From: Acidobacteriota bacterium
GTDB lineage: Bacteria; Acidobacteriota; Terriglobia; Bryobacterales; Bryobacteraceae
Length of the DNA: 64,000 nt
Assembly: GCA_018268715.1 (NCBI GenBank)
Contig: JAFDVZ010000007.1
Location: forward strand, 496,001 to 560,000
Direction: 5' to 3'
The translations under genes were made by a program, and so were the position numbers. The notes under the pieces are model-generated. The model was not told the origin of the DNA. It saw nothing but the letters and a program-made list of their open reading frames with translations, and searched no databases. This document shows, in pieces, positions 17,557-25,523 of the stretch (position 1 is its first letter; each line of letters begins with the position of its first letter).

Positions 17557-17742
17557 TCAGTCCACGGCCGCCAGGGCCGCTTGCAGGACCTTCAGGTCTT
17601 CCACCGCTCGCACCGCCGCGGGAAGGTTGGCTTTCCAATCCGTCAGGATGAGGCGACGAATGCGGGCGTCATCCATGTCGGTTGCCCGTTGCGCGCCGGC
17701 TGTCGGTCCAAACGCCGTCCTGCAAGTGGTCGTGTTCTGCAT
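17557..17742 (-). CDS. Small protein of unknown function
   Basis: 61 residues, not recognised. The second half is an amphipathic helical stretch (MDDARIRRLILTDWKANLPA, then VRAVEDLKVLQAALAAVD). An AAGGA site 7 nt before the ATG at 17742 supports translation. It is convergent with cstA (7-nt gap) and divergent from the gene at 17884, with inverted repeats in the shared upstream region. An internal start at the second Met (about residue 23) is possible. Confidence 0.5.
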   Translation of the reverse strand: MQNTTTCRTAFGPTAGAQRATDMDDARIRRLILTDWKANLPAAVRAVEDLKVLQAALAAVD

Positions 17743-17786
17743 TTCAGGTCCTTATCGGCGCGGCTTTTCGATCCTTTAGCAAATCT

Positions 17787-17814
17787 CCAGGCGCCTGCAC
17801 AGTTGTGCGCCTGG
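17787..17814. repeat. Inverted repeat between divergent small genes
   Basis: CCAGGCGC and GCGCCTGG form a perfect 8-bp inverted repeat with a 12-nt centre that contains GCAC-AGTT-GTGC. It could be an operator or a bulged hairpin in the leader of the 17742 gene. Confidence 0.4.
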
Positions 17815-17832
17815 CGTCGCCAAAATCTCACC

Positions 17833-17865
17833 GATCGGCCTGATTTTGCATCCGAACGGCCGATC
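17833..17865. repeat. Second inverted repeat, GATCGGCC...GGCCGATC
   Basis: Perfect 8-bp arms at 17833-17840 and 17858-17865 separated by 17 nt. The right arm lies 6 nt upstream of the TATTAT box of the 17884 gene, a position suited to an operator. Confidence 0.4.
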
Positions 17866-17871
17866 AGGAGC

Positions 17872-17877
17872 TATTAT
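17872..17877 (+). promoter_or_regulatory. TATTAT box 6 nt before the 17884 start
   Basis: TATTAT, 6 nt, then ATG. No well-placed Shine-Dalgarno (an AGGAG lies 13 nt away and would be upstream of the transcript start). Confidence 0.5.
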
Positions 17878-17883
17878 GAAAAT

Positions 17884-18189
17884 ATGGAAACAGAACTGGT
17901 GGAGGCTACGCTCACCCGTGTGGCCTCCGTGCTTGAATGCCACCTGGCGGGTACGAGCTTCGACGACGCGGTGACGGGGCTGCGGCGCTGCGAAAGCGAA
18001 TTGGTCACCCGGCGCTTCAAACGGACGACCGCCGCGGATGGACGTTCGATCCGTGTCCGAGTTCCCGCGGCCGACGCCGCCCTGATCCACGTGAGCCGGG
18101 CTTTGTCGCTGATCGGCGATGAATCCCACCTCGACGAGGCGCGGGAAGTGGTTGCGCAAGCCCGCGAAGAAGTCGCCCACATGGCCTAG
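17884..18189 (+). CDS. Hypothetical helical protein
   Basis: 101 residues, not recognised. Predicted largely helical: METELVEATLTRVASVLECH at the N terminus, a short basic middle (RRFKRTTAADGRSIRVRV) and an amphipathic C-terminal half (ALIHVSRALSLIGDESHLDE, AREVVAQAREEVAHMA). The ATG at 17884 was chosen because it follows the TATTAT box by 6 nt and begins the part with protein-like composition. No signal peptide. Context: divergent from another small unknown gene and upstream of two tiny membrane proteins. Confidence 0.65.
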   Translation: METELVEATLTRVASVLECHLAGTSFDDAVTGLRRCESELVTRRFKRTTAADGRSIRVRVPAADAALIHVSRALSLIGDESHLDEAREVVAQAREEVAHMA

Positions 18190-18266
18190 CGGTCTAGCAC
18201 GGCAGCGGAGAAGGGCGATCGGTTCGGCCGGGCGCCCCGGCTCCCATCCACCCTCCGGACGAGCAA

Positions 18267-18332
18267 AACACACCCCTTGCCGTCGACGGCGGCCGGAAGT
18301 ACGCTTCGGTCGCAGGTTGAGGGAGGTGTGTT
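18267..18332 (+). promoter_or_regulatory. Leader hairpin that could sequester a ribosome-binding site
   Basis: AACACACC (18267-18274) is the exact reverse complement of GGTGTGTT (18325-18332), which overlaps the GGGAGG Shine-Dalgarno and reaches the GTG at 18333. In RNA, the two arms would hide the ribosome site, with 50 nt between them. It might be a translational switch; coincidence is possible. Confidence 0.35.
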
Positions 18333-18452
18333 GTGTCCTACCGGCGCTCAAAATCCGTCGACGTGCTGATTTTCGTCGCCCAGATCGTTCTGGCCTCCAT
18401 TTTTCTGATGGCGGCCTACGCGAAGTTGTCCGCGGCGCCGCCGCTTTGGTGA
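18333..18452 (+). CDS. 39-residue single-pass membrane protein
   Basis: GTG start with GGGAGG 7 nt upstream. The protein begins MSYRRSKSVD and has one hydrophobic helix (VLIFVAQIVLASIFLMAAY) ending AKLSAAPPLW. The AKL after the helix recalls helix 1 of DoxX/MauE proteins, but this is weak. The stop TGA overlaps the GTG of the next small membrane gene, so the two are probably made together. Too short for routine gene callers. Confidence 0.55.
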   Translation: MSYRRSKSVDVLIFVAQIVLASIFLMAAYAKLSAAPPLW

Positions 18453-18643
18453 CGCGCGCCTGGAGCGCGGTCGGCGCCGTTGCGCTGACGGCGGCCATCC
18501 TCGGCGTGGGGTATGTTTCCGCCTCCGTCTGGTTGTGGTCGGTGCGGATGGCGGGCGGCTTTCCCTTCGCGCCGAATATCCTGCTGATCGGATGCCTGGC
18601 GGTGGCCTACCTGCGGCGAGACCAGTTCGAGCGTTTCGCCTAG
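18449..18643 (+). CDS. 64-residue two-helix membrane protein
   Basis: Starts at a GTG that overlaps the preceding stop as GTGA. Two membrane helices: AVGAVALTAAILGVGYVSAS with VWLWSV, and APNILLIGCLAVAYL, then a basic end RRDQFERFA. No family recognised. The overlap and similar size suggest a two-component membrane complex with the 39-residue protein, or the two halves of a formerly single protein. Confidence 0.55.
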   Translation: MTRAWSAVGAVALTAAILGVGYVSASVWLWSVRMAGGFPFAPNILLIGCLAVAYLRRDQFERFA

Positions 18644-18669
18644 TAGGCTGAGCGGGGCGCGACGCCTGT

Positions 18670-18675
18670 TAGCAT
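18670..18675 (+). promoter_or_regulatory. TAGCAT box 6 nt before the 18682 start
   Basis: TAGCAT, 6 nt, ATG, identical in layout to the second vapB and to the AGE epimerase gene. No Shine-Dalgarno. Confidence 0.45.
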
Positions 18676-18681
18676 GGCTGC

Positions 18682-18924
18682 ATGGCCTGTGACCCCGCCT
18701 CCGCCGAATCCATCCGCCAACTGCGCGAGTTGCGCGATCGCGCCTCCCAACGCGGGGACGAGTGTCTGGCGGCGCTGCTGGCCGGTGTGGACCTGTTTGT
18801 CGCGGTGGGGCGCGAGCTCGAACTGCTGGAGGCGATGCGCCGGCTGGCCCACGACGTCCGGCCCGCCGTCGAGAACACGCCCACGGCCGAGGATCTGCGC
18901 CGCCTCTACGAGCGGGATTCGTGA
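18682..18924 (+). CDS. Small helical hypothetical protein
   Basis: 80 residues, charged and helical (SAESIRQLRELRDRASQRGD, ALLAGVDLFVAVGRELELL, AEDLRRLYERDS). Not recognised; no signal peptide. The start is supported by the TAGCAT box 6 nt upstream. It lies 33 nt before ispG on the same strand and may be the first gene of the ispG-selD-pyrF transcript. Confidence 0.6.
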   Translation: MACDPASAESIRQLRELRDRASQRGDECLAALLAGVDLFVAVGRELELLEAMRRLAHDVRPAVENTPTAEDLRRLYERDS

Positions 18925-18957
18925 GTGCGGCTGGTAAAATGGAGGCTCGGAGGATCG

Positions 18958-20196
18958 ATGGCAGCTTTAGCGCGCCGCCGTAGCGTGGCGGTCGATGTCG
19001 GAGGCGTGAAGGTCGGGGGCGACAACCCCATTGTGGTCCAGTCCATGACCAACACGGACACCGCGGACACCCCGTCCACGGTGAACCAGGTGATGGCGCT
19101 CGCACAGGCCGGTTCGGAGCTGGTGCGCGTCACCGTCAACAACGACGAGGCGGCCGTCGCCGTCCCCAAAATCTGCGAAACCCTGTACAAGTTCGGCGTC
19201 CGCGTCCCGATTGTCGGCGACTTCCATTACAACGGCCACCTGCTGCTCAAGAAGTATCCCGACTGCGCCAGGGCGCTCGCCAAGTACCGCATCAATCCGG
19301 GCAACGTAAATATCGGCAAGAAGCACGACGACAACTTCCGCACCATGATCGAGACGGCGGTCCATTACGACCGGCCGGTGCGGATCGGCGTGAACTGGGG
19401 CTCGCTCGACAGCCAGTTGTTGACCCGCATGATGGACGAGAACAACCAGGCCGCCGAGCCGCTGGACGCCAAGACCGTGACGATGAACGCGATCGTGGTC
19501 AGCGCGCTCGAAAGCGCCGCGGCGGCTGAGCGCTACGGGTTGGGTCGTGACAAGATCATCATCAGCGCCAAGGTGAGCGGCGTGCAGGACCTGATCTATG
19601 TCTACCGGAAGCTGGCGCGCGAGTGCGACTACGCGCTGCACGTCGGGCTGACGGAGGCGGGTCTCGGCGCCAAGGGCATTGTGGCCACCACGGCGGGCCT
19701 GGCGGTGCTGCTGCAGGAGGGCATCGGCGATACGATCCGAGCGTCGCTGACGCCGCTCCCGAACGGCGACCGCACCGAGGAGGTGGTGGTCTGCCAGCAG
19801 ATCCTGCAGTCGCTCGAACTGCGCAGCTTCACGCCTCAGGTGACGGCCTGTCCGGGTTGCGGGCGCACCACCAGCACCTTCTTCCAGGACATGGCGGACC
19901 AGATCCAGACCTACCTGCGCGAGCAGATGCCGGTGTGGAAGACCCGGCACACGGGCGTCGAGGAGATGCGGGTGGCCGTCATGGGCTGCATCGTGAACGG
20001 CCCCGGCGAGTCGAAGCACGCCAACATCGGCATCTCGCTGCCGGGCACCTTCGAGGAACCGGTGGCGCCGGTGTATGTGGACGGCAAGCTGTCCATCACC
20101 TTGCGCGGCGATCACATCGTCGCCGAGTTCATCGAGATTCTGAACAAGTACGTGGAAAGGACCTATTCGGCGCTGCCCGAAGCGGCCGTGGTGTAG
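18958..20196 (+). CDS. ispG: 4-hydroxy-3-methylbut-2-enyl diphosphate synthase (flavodoxin/ferredoxin)
   Basis: 412 residues. This is the Fe-S enzyme of the MEP isoprenoid pathway that converts MEcPP to HMBPP. Signatures: [53 protein letters not shown] and IGVNWGSLD in the TIM-barrel part. The C-terminal [4Fe-4S] ligands are in [13 protein letters not shown] and [15 protein letters not shown] 18958 was chosen for the GGAGG site a few nt upstream and a TAAAAT box at 18935. It is followed after 37 nt by selD. Confidence 0.96.
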   Translation: MAALARRRSVAVDVGGVKVGGDNPIVVQSMTNTDTADTPSTVNQVMALAQAGSELVRVTVNNDEAAVAVPKICETLYKFGVRVPIVGDFHYNGHLLLKKYPDCARALAKYRINPGNVNIGKKHDDNFRTMIETAVHYDRPVRIGVNWGSLDSQLLTRMMDENNQAAEPLDAKTVTMNAIVVSALESAAAAERYGLGRDKIIISAKVSGVQDLIYVYRKLARECDYALHVGLTEAGLGAKGIVATTAGLAVLLQEGIGDTIRASLTPLPNGDRTEEVVVCQQILQSLELRSFTPQVTACPGCGRTTSTFFQDMADQIQTYLREQMPVWKTRHTGVEEMRVAVMGCIVNGPGESKHANIGISLPGTFEEPVAPVYVDGKLSITLRGDHIVAEFIEILNKYVERTYSALPEAAVV

Positions 20197-20233
20197 GCGC
20201 GCGGCGGCGGAAGGGTCCGGGGAAGGGAGAGTT

Positions 20234-21244
20234 GTGTCCGATCGCAAACTGACGGCGCACGTCAAAGCCGCGGGTTGAGCGTCCAAGCTCAGTCCAAAGG
20301 TTTTGGACCAGGTGCTCGCGCGCATACCGCGCGTGACTGACAGCAACGTTCTGGTGGGCTTTGACACTGCCGACGACGCCGGCGTGTACAGGCTGACGCC
20401 GGAGTGCGCCCTGGTTCAGACGGTGGACTTTTTCACTCCCATCGTGGACGATCCGTTCACTTTCGGAGCCATCGCCGCCGCCAATTCCCTCAGCGACGTG
20501 TACGCCATGGGCGGCCGTCCGCTGACGTCGCTGTCGGTGCTCTGCTATCCGGTCAAGGGTGACCTGGACGACCTGTCGGAGATCCTGGCGGGTGGGGCGG
20601 AGAAGATGCGGGAGGCGGGCTGTGTCGTGCTCGGCGGGCACAGCGTGAACGATGAGGAGATCAAGTTCGGCTACGCGGTGACAGGAACCGTCCACCCGGA
20701 TCGTGTGAAGGCCAACGCCGGGGCGCGGCCGGGCGACGCGCTGGTGTTCACCAAGCGCATTGGCACGGGCGTGATCTCGACGGCGTTGAAGCGCGGCATC
20801 GCCGATCCGGCTCACGTGGCCGCCGCCATCGAATCGATGATGACGCTGAACCGGGCGGCCTGCCAGGCGATGCTCGCCTTCGACGTGCACGGCTGCACCG
20901 ACGTCACGGGGTTCGGGCTCATCGGACATGCGCGGGAACTGGCGCTGGCGAGCAACGTAACGCTCGAAATCGACGCTTCGAGCATCCGGTTTCTGCCGGG
21001 CGCCGTCGACTACGCGCGCCAGGGCGCAGTCCCCGGAGGCCTGCGCAACAATCGCGACTTCGCCTCGTGCGTGGTCGAGGGCGTTTCCGTCGTCGACGAT
21101 CTGCTGTACGATCCGCAGACCTCGGGCGGTCTGCTGATCAGCCTTCCGGAGGCCGACGCCGCGGCGCTCGAACGCGTCCATCCGGCGGCCTATCGCATCG
21201 GTCGGGTGCTTGCGCCCGAACATTTCAGGATCCGCATCTTATGA
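20234..21244 (+). CDS. selD: Selenide, water dikinase (SelD), selenocysteine-containing
   Basis: 336 residues if the in-frame TGA at 20276-20278 is read as selenocysteine (residue 15). The N terminus reads MSDRKLTAHVKAAG-U-ASKLSPKVLDQVL. Aligned with E. coli SelD (HGAGCGCKISPKVL), the TGA takes the place of catalytic Cys17 and the essential Lys is kept. The downstream sequence is a complete SelD: VQTVDFFTPIVDDPFTFGAI, NSLSDVYAMGGRPLTSLSVL, and DVTGFGLIGHARE. GTG 20234 has a GGGAGA site. A SECIS-like hairpin follows the TGA. A plain gene caller would start at TTG 20303 and lose the active site. SelD makes selenophosphate for selenoprotein and Se-tRNA synthesis. It overlaps pyrF by ATGA. Confidence 0.92.
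20276..20318 (+). promoter_or_regulatory. Candidate bacterial SECIS element in selD
   Basis: Thirteen nt after the UGA, GTCCAAA (20292-20298) and TTTGGAC (20302-20308) form a perfect 7-bp stem with apical GGU. The UGA region itself (TGAGC) can pair with GCTCG at 20314-20318 as a lower stem. The distance from UGA and the apical GGU match the bacterial SECIS recognised by SelB. Confidence 0.8.
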
Positions 21245-21945
21245 ACGAATCGCCAGTCATCATCGCTCTCGACGTCGAATCGACGGAGGAGGCACGTGCG
21301 CTCGTGCGCGCGCTGGGACCCGAGGCCGGGTTTTACAAGGTCGGCATGGAGCTGTACGCATCCGCCGGGATGGAGTTCGTCCGGGAACTGATCGGCGAAG
21401 GCAAGCGGGTCTTTCTCGACATGAAGTATTACGACATCGGGGAGACGGTTCGTCGCGCCGTGGCGCAAGTGGCGAGGGTAGGCGTCGACCTGTTGACCGT
21501 GCACGCGGTGGGGCAGGTGATGCGCGCGGCGGTGGATGGCCGTGGAGATTCGAAACTGAGGCTGCTGGCGGTGACCGTGCTCACCAGCTTCGACCAGGAC
21601 GACCTGCACGAGATGGGCTACACCTGCACGGTGCCCGAACTGGTGGGCATGCGCGTGCGGACGGCGGTGGAGGCGAAGGTGGACGGGCTGGTGTCGAGCC
21701 CGCTCGAAGTGCGAACCGTTCGGAAACTGGCGGGTTCCGCCATGACGCTGGTGACGCCGGGCGTGCGCAGCGCCGGCGCGTCCAAGGGCGACCAGAAGCG
21801 CGTGGCCACGCCCGCCGAAGCGCTGGCGTCGGGCGCCAATTACCTGGTGATCGGGCGGCAGGTGACGCGGGCGTCGGATCCGGCGGCAGCGCTGGCCGCC
21901 ATCCACCGCGAAATCGAAGTGGCGGCCCCGTCGACCGGTAATTAA
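21241..21945 (+). CDS. pyrF: Orotidine 5'-phosphate decarboxylase
   Basis: 234 residues; TIM-barrel enzyme converting OMP to UMP in pyrimidine synthesis. The catalytic strand VFLDMKYYDIGETVRRAV corresponds to the DxKxxDI motif. Also seen are PVIIALDVES near the start, LLTVHAVGQVMRAAV, VTPGVR and ANYLVIGRQVTRASDP for phosphate binding. ATG 21241 overlaps the selD stop (ATGA), so translation is coupled. Last gene of the ispG-selD-pyrF operon. Confidence 0.96.
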   Translation: MNESPVIIALDVESTEEARALVRALGPEAGFYKVGMELYASAGMEFVRELIGEGKRVFLDMKYYDIGETVRRAVAQVARVGVDLLTVHAVGQVMRAAVDGRGDSKLRLLAVTVLTSFDQDDLHEMGYTCTVPELVGMRVRTAVEAKVDGLVSSPLEVRTVRKLAGSAMTLVTPGVRSAGASKGDQKRVATPAEALASGANYLVIGRQVTRASDPAAALAAIHREIEVAAPSTGN

Positions 21946-21954
21946 GTTACCGGT
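21934..21954. repeat. Perfect inverted repeat over the pyrF stop codon
   Basis: ACCGGTAA and TTACCGGT around TTAAG, covering the TAA stop. Could be a 3'-end hairpin; there is no following T-run, so an intrinsic terminator is not supported. Confidence 0.4.
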
Positions 21955-21978
21955 GATAGGTTCGATCCGATACTTCGA

Positions 21979-22008
21979 TTGACTCCCAATTTGCACATCT
22001 GCAACAAT
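21979..22008 (+). promoter_or_regulatory. Possible promoter TTGACT-N18-AACAAT of the second TonB receptor
   Basis: TTGACT at 21979-21984 and AACAAT at 22003-22008, separated by 18 nt, about 50 nt before the ATG at 22062. The -10 matches consensus only in part. Confidence 0.35.
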
Positions 22009-22061
22009 CCTTGGCATCAGTTGAAATAGCCTTTCCGGGCTGCTTTACCAGGGAGTAATCA

Positions 22062-25000
22062 ATGAACAGGATTCTGCTTTACGGAGCAGTGTTGGCGCTG
22101 CTTGCCGGTTCGATGGCGTTCTCTCAGGACGCGTCGGGCCGCGTGGCCGGCACGGTCACGGATCCGACCGGCGCGGTGGTTGTGGGCGCCAAGGTCATCG
22201 TGAAGGAAGTCAAGACCGGCGTGAGCCGGGAAACCGTCACCGACAACCAGGGAGCTTATCAGGTTCTCCAGGTTCCAATCGGTAATTACAACGTCGCCGT
22301 GGAGGCCCCCGGATTCCGCCGTGTGGTCACCAGTGACTCCGCCCTTCGAATCAACGAAACATTGCGCATCGATGTGAAGCTCGAAGTCGGCGCGACAACC
22401 GAAACGGTGCAGGTGGAGGCCGCTGTGGTGGGCGTCGAAACGGTGAACGCCACCTTGGGCAGCTCCGTCACCAGCCGGCCGATCACGGAAATGCCGTTGA
22501 ACGGCCGCGATGTGCTCCAATTGGCGCTCTTGCAGCCTGGCGTAGTTCCCTCGAGCGTCGGCGGAACCGGCTCTTTCAGCATCGCCGGCGGCCGGCAGGA
22601 CTCGGTCACCTACCTTCTGGACGGCGGCGTCAACAACAACCTGCTGGACAACGGCGTGGTGGTGGATCCGAACCCCGATACGGTGGCCGAATTCCGCATC
22701 CTCACCAGCAACTACAACGCCGAATACGGCCGTAACGCGGGCGGCGTGGTGAGCGTGGTGACCAAGTCGGGCTCCAACGATTTCCACGGCTCGCTGTACG
22801 ATTACATCCGCAACGACGCCTTCAACGCGAATTCGTTCTTCAACAACGCCAACCGGCTTCCCATCGACGTGCTGAAGCGCAACCAGTTCGGCGGCACGTT
22901 CAGCGGACCGGTCGACTTGCCGAAGCTCGTCAAGGGCAAGGACCGTTTCTTCTTCCTGTTCGGCTACCAGGGCCAGCGGCTGTCGCAGTTGCAGACCACC
23001 TCGAAGACCACTACGTACACCCCCGCCGAACTCCAGGGCGACTTCTCGAAGTCGAAGAACGGCGGCCCCGACCCGAACGTGGCGGCGTACCTGCTCGCGA
23101 ACCCCTACTTCCAGCCGAATCCGACGCTCGCCGCTCAGGCCATCATCGATCCGTCGCGCATTAACGCGGTGGCGGCCAACTACATCAAGGCGGGCCTGAT
23201 TCCCACTTCTCCGACCGGCAGCCTGGTGTCGCAGGGCAGCGCCAAGGACAACTACAACGAGTACGACAGCAAGTTCGACCTGCATATCACACAGAAGGAC
23301 GTGCTGTCGGTGACCACCAGCGCGAGCATCGGCGAGTCGCTGACGCCCTTCCGCTTCGCCACGGTTCCGGGGTATCCGAACACCGGCTCCCGCAATCGCT
23401 ACTTCGGCGGCGCGACCTACACCAAGACGTTCAGCCCCACGCTGATCAACGAATTCCGGTTCACCGCCCAGCGCAACAACAACCTGCAGTCGGTGCCGGG
23501 CACGAAGCTGCCGACGGCGGCGCAGTTGGGCGTCGGCCTCACGCCGGATAATCCCACTGGTCCGCCGAACATCGAGTTCGCCAGCGGGCTGGACATCGGC
23601 TTCAGCGTGCAGGGTCCCACCAACCTGATCGACAACACCTACAACTGGAGCGACGTGGTCACCTGGGTGAAGGGCAAGCACACCCAGAAGATGGGCTTCA
23701 ACTACACGCCCTACCAGAACAACACGGTCTACGACTTCTACGTCAACGGCGACTACTTCTTCAGCGGTTCGCCGGCCAACGGCGGCATCGGCTCGTCGAA
23801 TGACCGCGCGGACTTCCTGCTGGGCCTGCCCGACGAAATGCTCCAGTTCGGCGCCGCGCCGAGCAACATCCGCACCTACAACCTGGGCGCTTTCTGGCAG
23901 GATGAATGGCGCGTGAAGCCGAACCTCACGCTGACCTTCGGCCTGCGCTACGAATACAGCTCGCCCAAGCGCGATTTGCAGGGCCGCTCCTTCTCGCTCG
24001 CCCTTGGCCAGCAGTCGACGCGGTTCACCAACGCGCCGCTCGGCCTGCTGTTCCCCGGCGATTCGGGCGCTCCCGATGGCTCGAACTTCCCGGACAAGAA
24101 GAACATCGGTCCGCGCTTCGGCTTCGCCTGGACGCCCGGCAAGCAGGGCAAGACCAGCATCCGCGGCGGATTCGGCATGTTCAACGACGTGCTGAAGGCC
24201 GAGGATAACCTCCAGTTCAACGGCCAGGCGCCGTTCTACGGATTCGCCGACCTGTTCTTCGATCCGCTGGATGCTCCCGGCGGCGCGACGAAGTACTTCT
24301 CCGACCCGTTCGGCGCGGTGGGCCAGACGAATCCGTTCCCGTCCAAGCCCCCGGCCAAGAACCTCGATTTCGACGCCAACGGCTTCCTGCCGTTCGGCGG
24401 CGGCGGCGTGTATTTCGTCGACCCGCACCTGAAGACGCCGTACATTTACCAGTACAACCTCAGCGTCCAGCGCGAACTGGCGCGGAACCTGGTGGCCGAG
24501 GTGGCCTACGTCGGTTCCGATTCGCACAAGCTCACGGGCCTGTATGACTCGAATCCGTTCGTTTTGGGCGCCACAAAGCGCGTTTTCAACGCTCAAAAGG
24601 GGCTGAATCCGGACTACGCGTCCTACGCCTTCAGCTACCTGGACACGTTCTCCAACGTGGGCGCGGCCAACTACAACAGCATGCAGGCCAGCCTCACCAA
24701 GCGTCCGGGCGAGGTGAAGTTCATGGGCACGGCGTACTTCACGCTGTCCTGGACCTACGGCAAGTCGATCGATAACGTATCGGGCTTCCGCACCGGCGCG
24801 GCGCGCGTCCCCTACTACGACTGGAACCGCTTCCGGGCCGTGTCGAACTTCGACCTGACCCACTACGTGGTGTTCAGCGGCGGCTGGGACCTGCCGTTCG
24901 ACCGCATGTGGACCAGCGGTCCGAAGCGCCTCACCACGGGCTGGACCCTGTCGCCCATCATGACCTTCCGCACCGGCCAACCGCTCGACATCTACGCGGG

Positions 25001-25460
25001 CATCAGCCGGTCGCGCACCCGCACGGGCCCCTCGGCCGCCGGCGATCCGAACCTGGTTCGCGTGAACCTGGTGAACTCGGTCAGCTACTTCGACCCGCAC
25101 TCGGTCCAGGCGTTGAACGGGACGTCGGGCAACTTCTACCTGAATCCGTCGGCGTTCTCGACGGCCGCGTTCTCGGCGTCCGGCTTCGATCCGGTGAACA
25201 ATGCGTCGCAGCGCACCTACGGGACGCTGGGCCGCAACGCCATCCGCGGACCGCACCGCGTCAACCTCGATATGTCGCTGGTGAAGGCGGTTCCGATCCG
25301 AGAACGGCTGAACATGCAGTTCCGGTTCGAGTTCTTCAACATCTTCAACCACGCGGAATTCAGCAACCCGAGTACGACGTTCACGTCCGGCACGTTCGGA
25401 CAGATCTCGAACACGGCGGATCCGCGCATCATTCAGCTTGCTGCGCGGCTGATGTTCTAG
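22062..25460 (+). CDS. TonB-dependent receptor, Oar-like, with carboxypeptidase-regulatory domain
   Basis: 1132 residues. Signal peptide (MNRILLYGAVLALLAGSMAF), regulatory-like domain at about 27-110 (RVAGTVTDPTGAVVVGAKV, VQVEAAVV), plug at about 125-250 (MPLNGRDVLQLALLQPGV, YLLDGGVNNNLLDN, NYNAEYGRNAGGVVSVVTKS), then barrel to LAARLMF. A GGGAGT site precedes the ATG. Same family as the receptors at 4464 and 36871, but divergent in barrel sequence, so the ligands probably differ. Followed by a GC-rich hairpin and a convergent fucosidase; a role in importing sugars is conceivable but unproven. Confidence 0.92.
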   Translation: MNRILLYGAVLALLAGSMAFSQDASGRVAGTVTDPTGAVVVGAKVIVKEVKTGVSRETVTDNQGAYQVLQVPIGNYNVAVEAPGFRRVVTSDSALRINETLRIDVKLEVGATTETVQVEAAVVGVETVNATLGSSVTSRPITEMPLNGRDVLQLALLQPGVVPSSVGGTGSFSIAGGRQDSVTYLLDGGVNNNLLDNGVVVDPNPDTVAEFRILTSNYNAEYGRNAGGVVSVVTKSGSNDFHGSLYDYIRNDAFNANSFFNNANRLPIDVLKRNQFGGTFSGPVDLPKLVKGKDRFFFLFGYQGQRLSQLQTTSKTTTYTPAELQGDFSKSKNGGPDPNVAAYLLANPYFQPNPTLAAQAIIDPSRINAVAANYIKAGLIPTSPTGSLVSQGSAKDNYNEYDSKFDLHITQKDVLSVTTSASIGESLTPFRFATVPGYPNTGSRNRYFGGATYTKTFSPTLINEFRFTAQRNNNLQSVPGTKLPTAAQLGVGLTPDNPTGPPNIEFASGLDIGFSVQGPTNLIDNTYNWSDVVTWVKGKHTQKMGFNYTPYQNNTVYDFYVNGDYFFSGSPANGGIGSSNDRADFLLGLPDEMLQFGAAPSNIRTYNLGAFWQDEWRVKPNLTLTFGLRYEYSSPKRDLQGRSFSLALGQQSTRFTNAPLGLLFPGDSGAPDGSNFPDKKNIGPRFGFAWTPGKQGKTSIRGGFGMFNDVLKAEDNLQFNGQAPFYGFADLFFDPLDAPGGATKYFSDPFGAVGQTNPFPSKPPAKNLDFDANGFLPFGGGGVYFVDPHLKTPYIYQYNLSVQRELARNLVAEVAYVGSDSHKLTGLYDSNPFVLGATKRVFNAQKGLNPDYASYAFSYLDTFSNVGAANYNSMQASLTKRPGEVKFMGTAYFTLSWTYGKSIDNVSGFRTGAARVPYYDWNRFRAVSNFDLTHYVVFSGGWDLPFDRMWTSGPKRLTTGWTLSPIMTFRTGQPLDIYAGISRSRTRTGPSAAGDPNLVRVNLVNSVSYFDPHSVQALNGTSGNFYLNPSAFSTAAFSASGFDPVNNASQRTYGTLGRNAIRGPHRVNLDMSLVKAVPIRERLNMQFRFEFFNIFNHAEFSNPSTTFTSGTFGQISNTADPRIIQLAARLMF

Positions 25461-25472
25461 CCCGCGACACCT

Positions 25473-25504
25473 CGCGCGGGGCCGGTTCACGCCGGTCCCG
25501 CGCG
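25473..25504. terminator. GC-rich hairpin between convergent receptor and fucosidase genes
   Basis: CGCGCGGGGCCGG and CCGGTCCCGCGCG pair over 13 positions (one G-U) around TTCACG, 12 nt after the receptor stop. No strong T-run on either strand, so it is a probable but imperfect bidirectional terminator. Confidence 0.45.
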
Positions 25505-25523
25505 GATCTCCTTCGCCTGGCCG

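Noticed and set aside
18967-20367. A 466-codon minus-strand open frame over ispG and the selD start
   Set aside because: Antisense to ispG, whose motifs are unmistakable; composition typical of a shadow frame.
21957-21995. GGTTCGATCC resembling a tRNA T-loop
   Set aside because: The flanking 5-bp T-stem does not pair and no acceptor or anticodon arm is present.
22059-25490. A 1143-codon open frame on the minus strand across the second TonB receptor
   Set aside because: Its translation is Arg/Val/Ala/His-rich without domain motifs, and it is fully antisense to a receptor with clear domains. GC-rich codon use on one strand opens the opposite frame.
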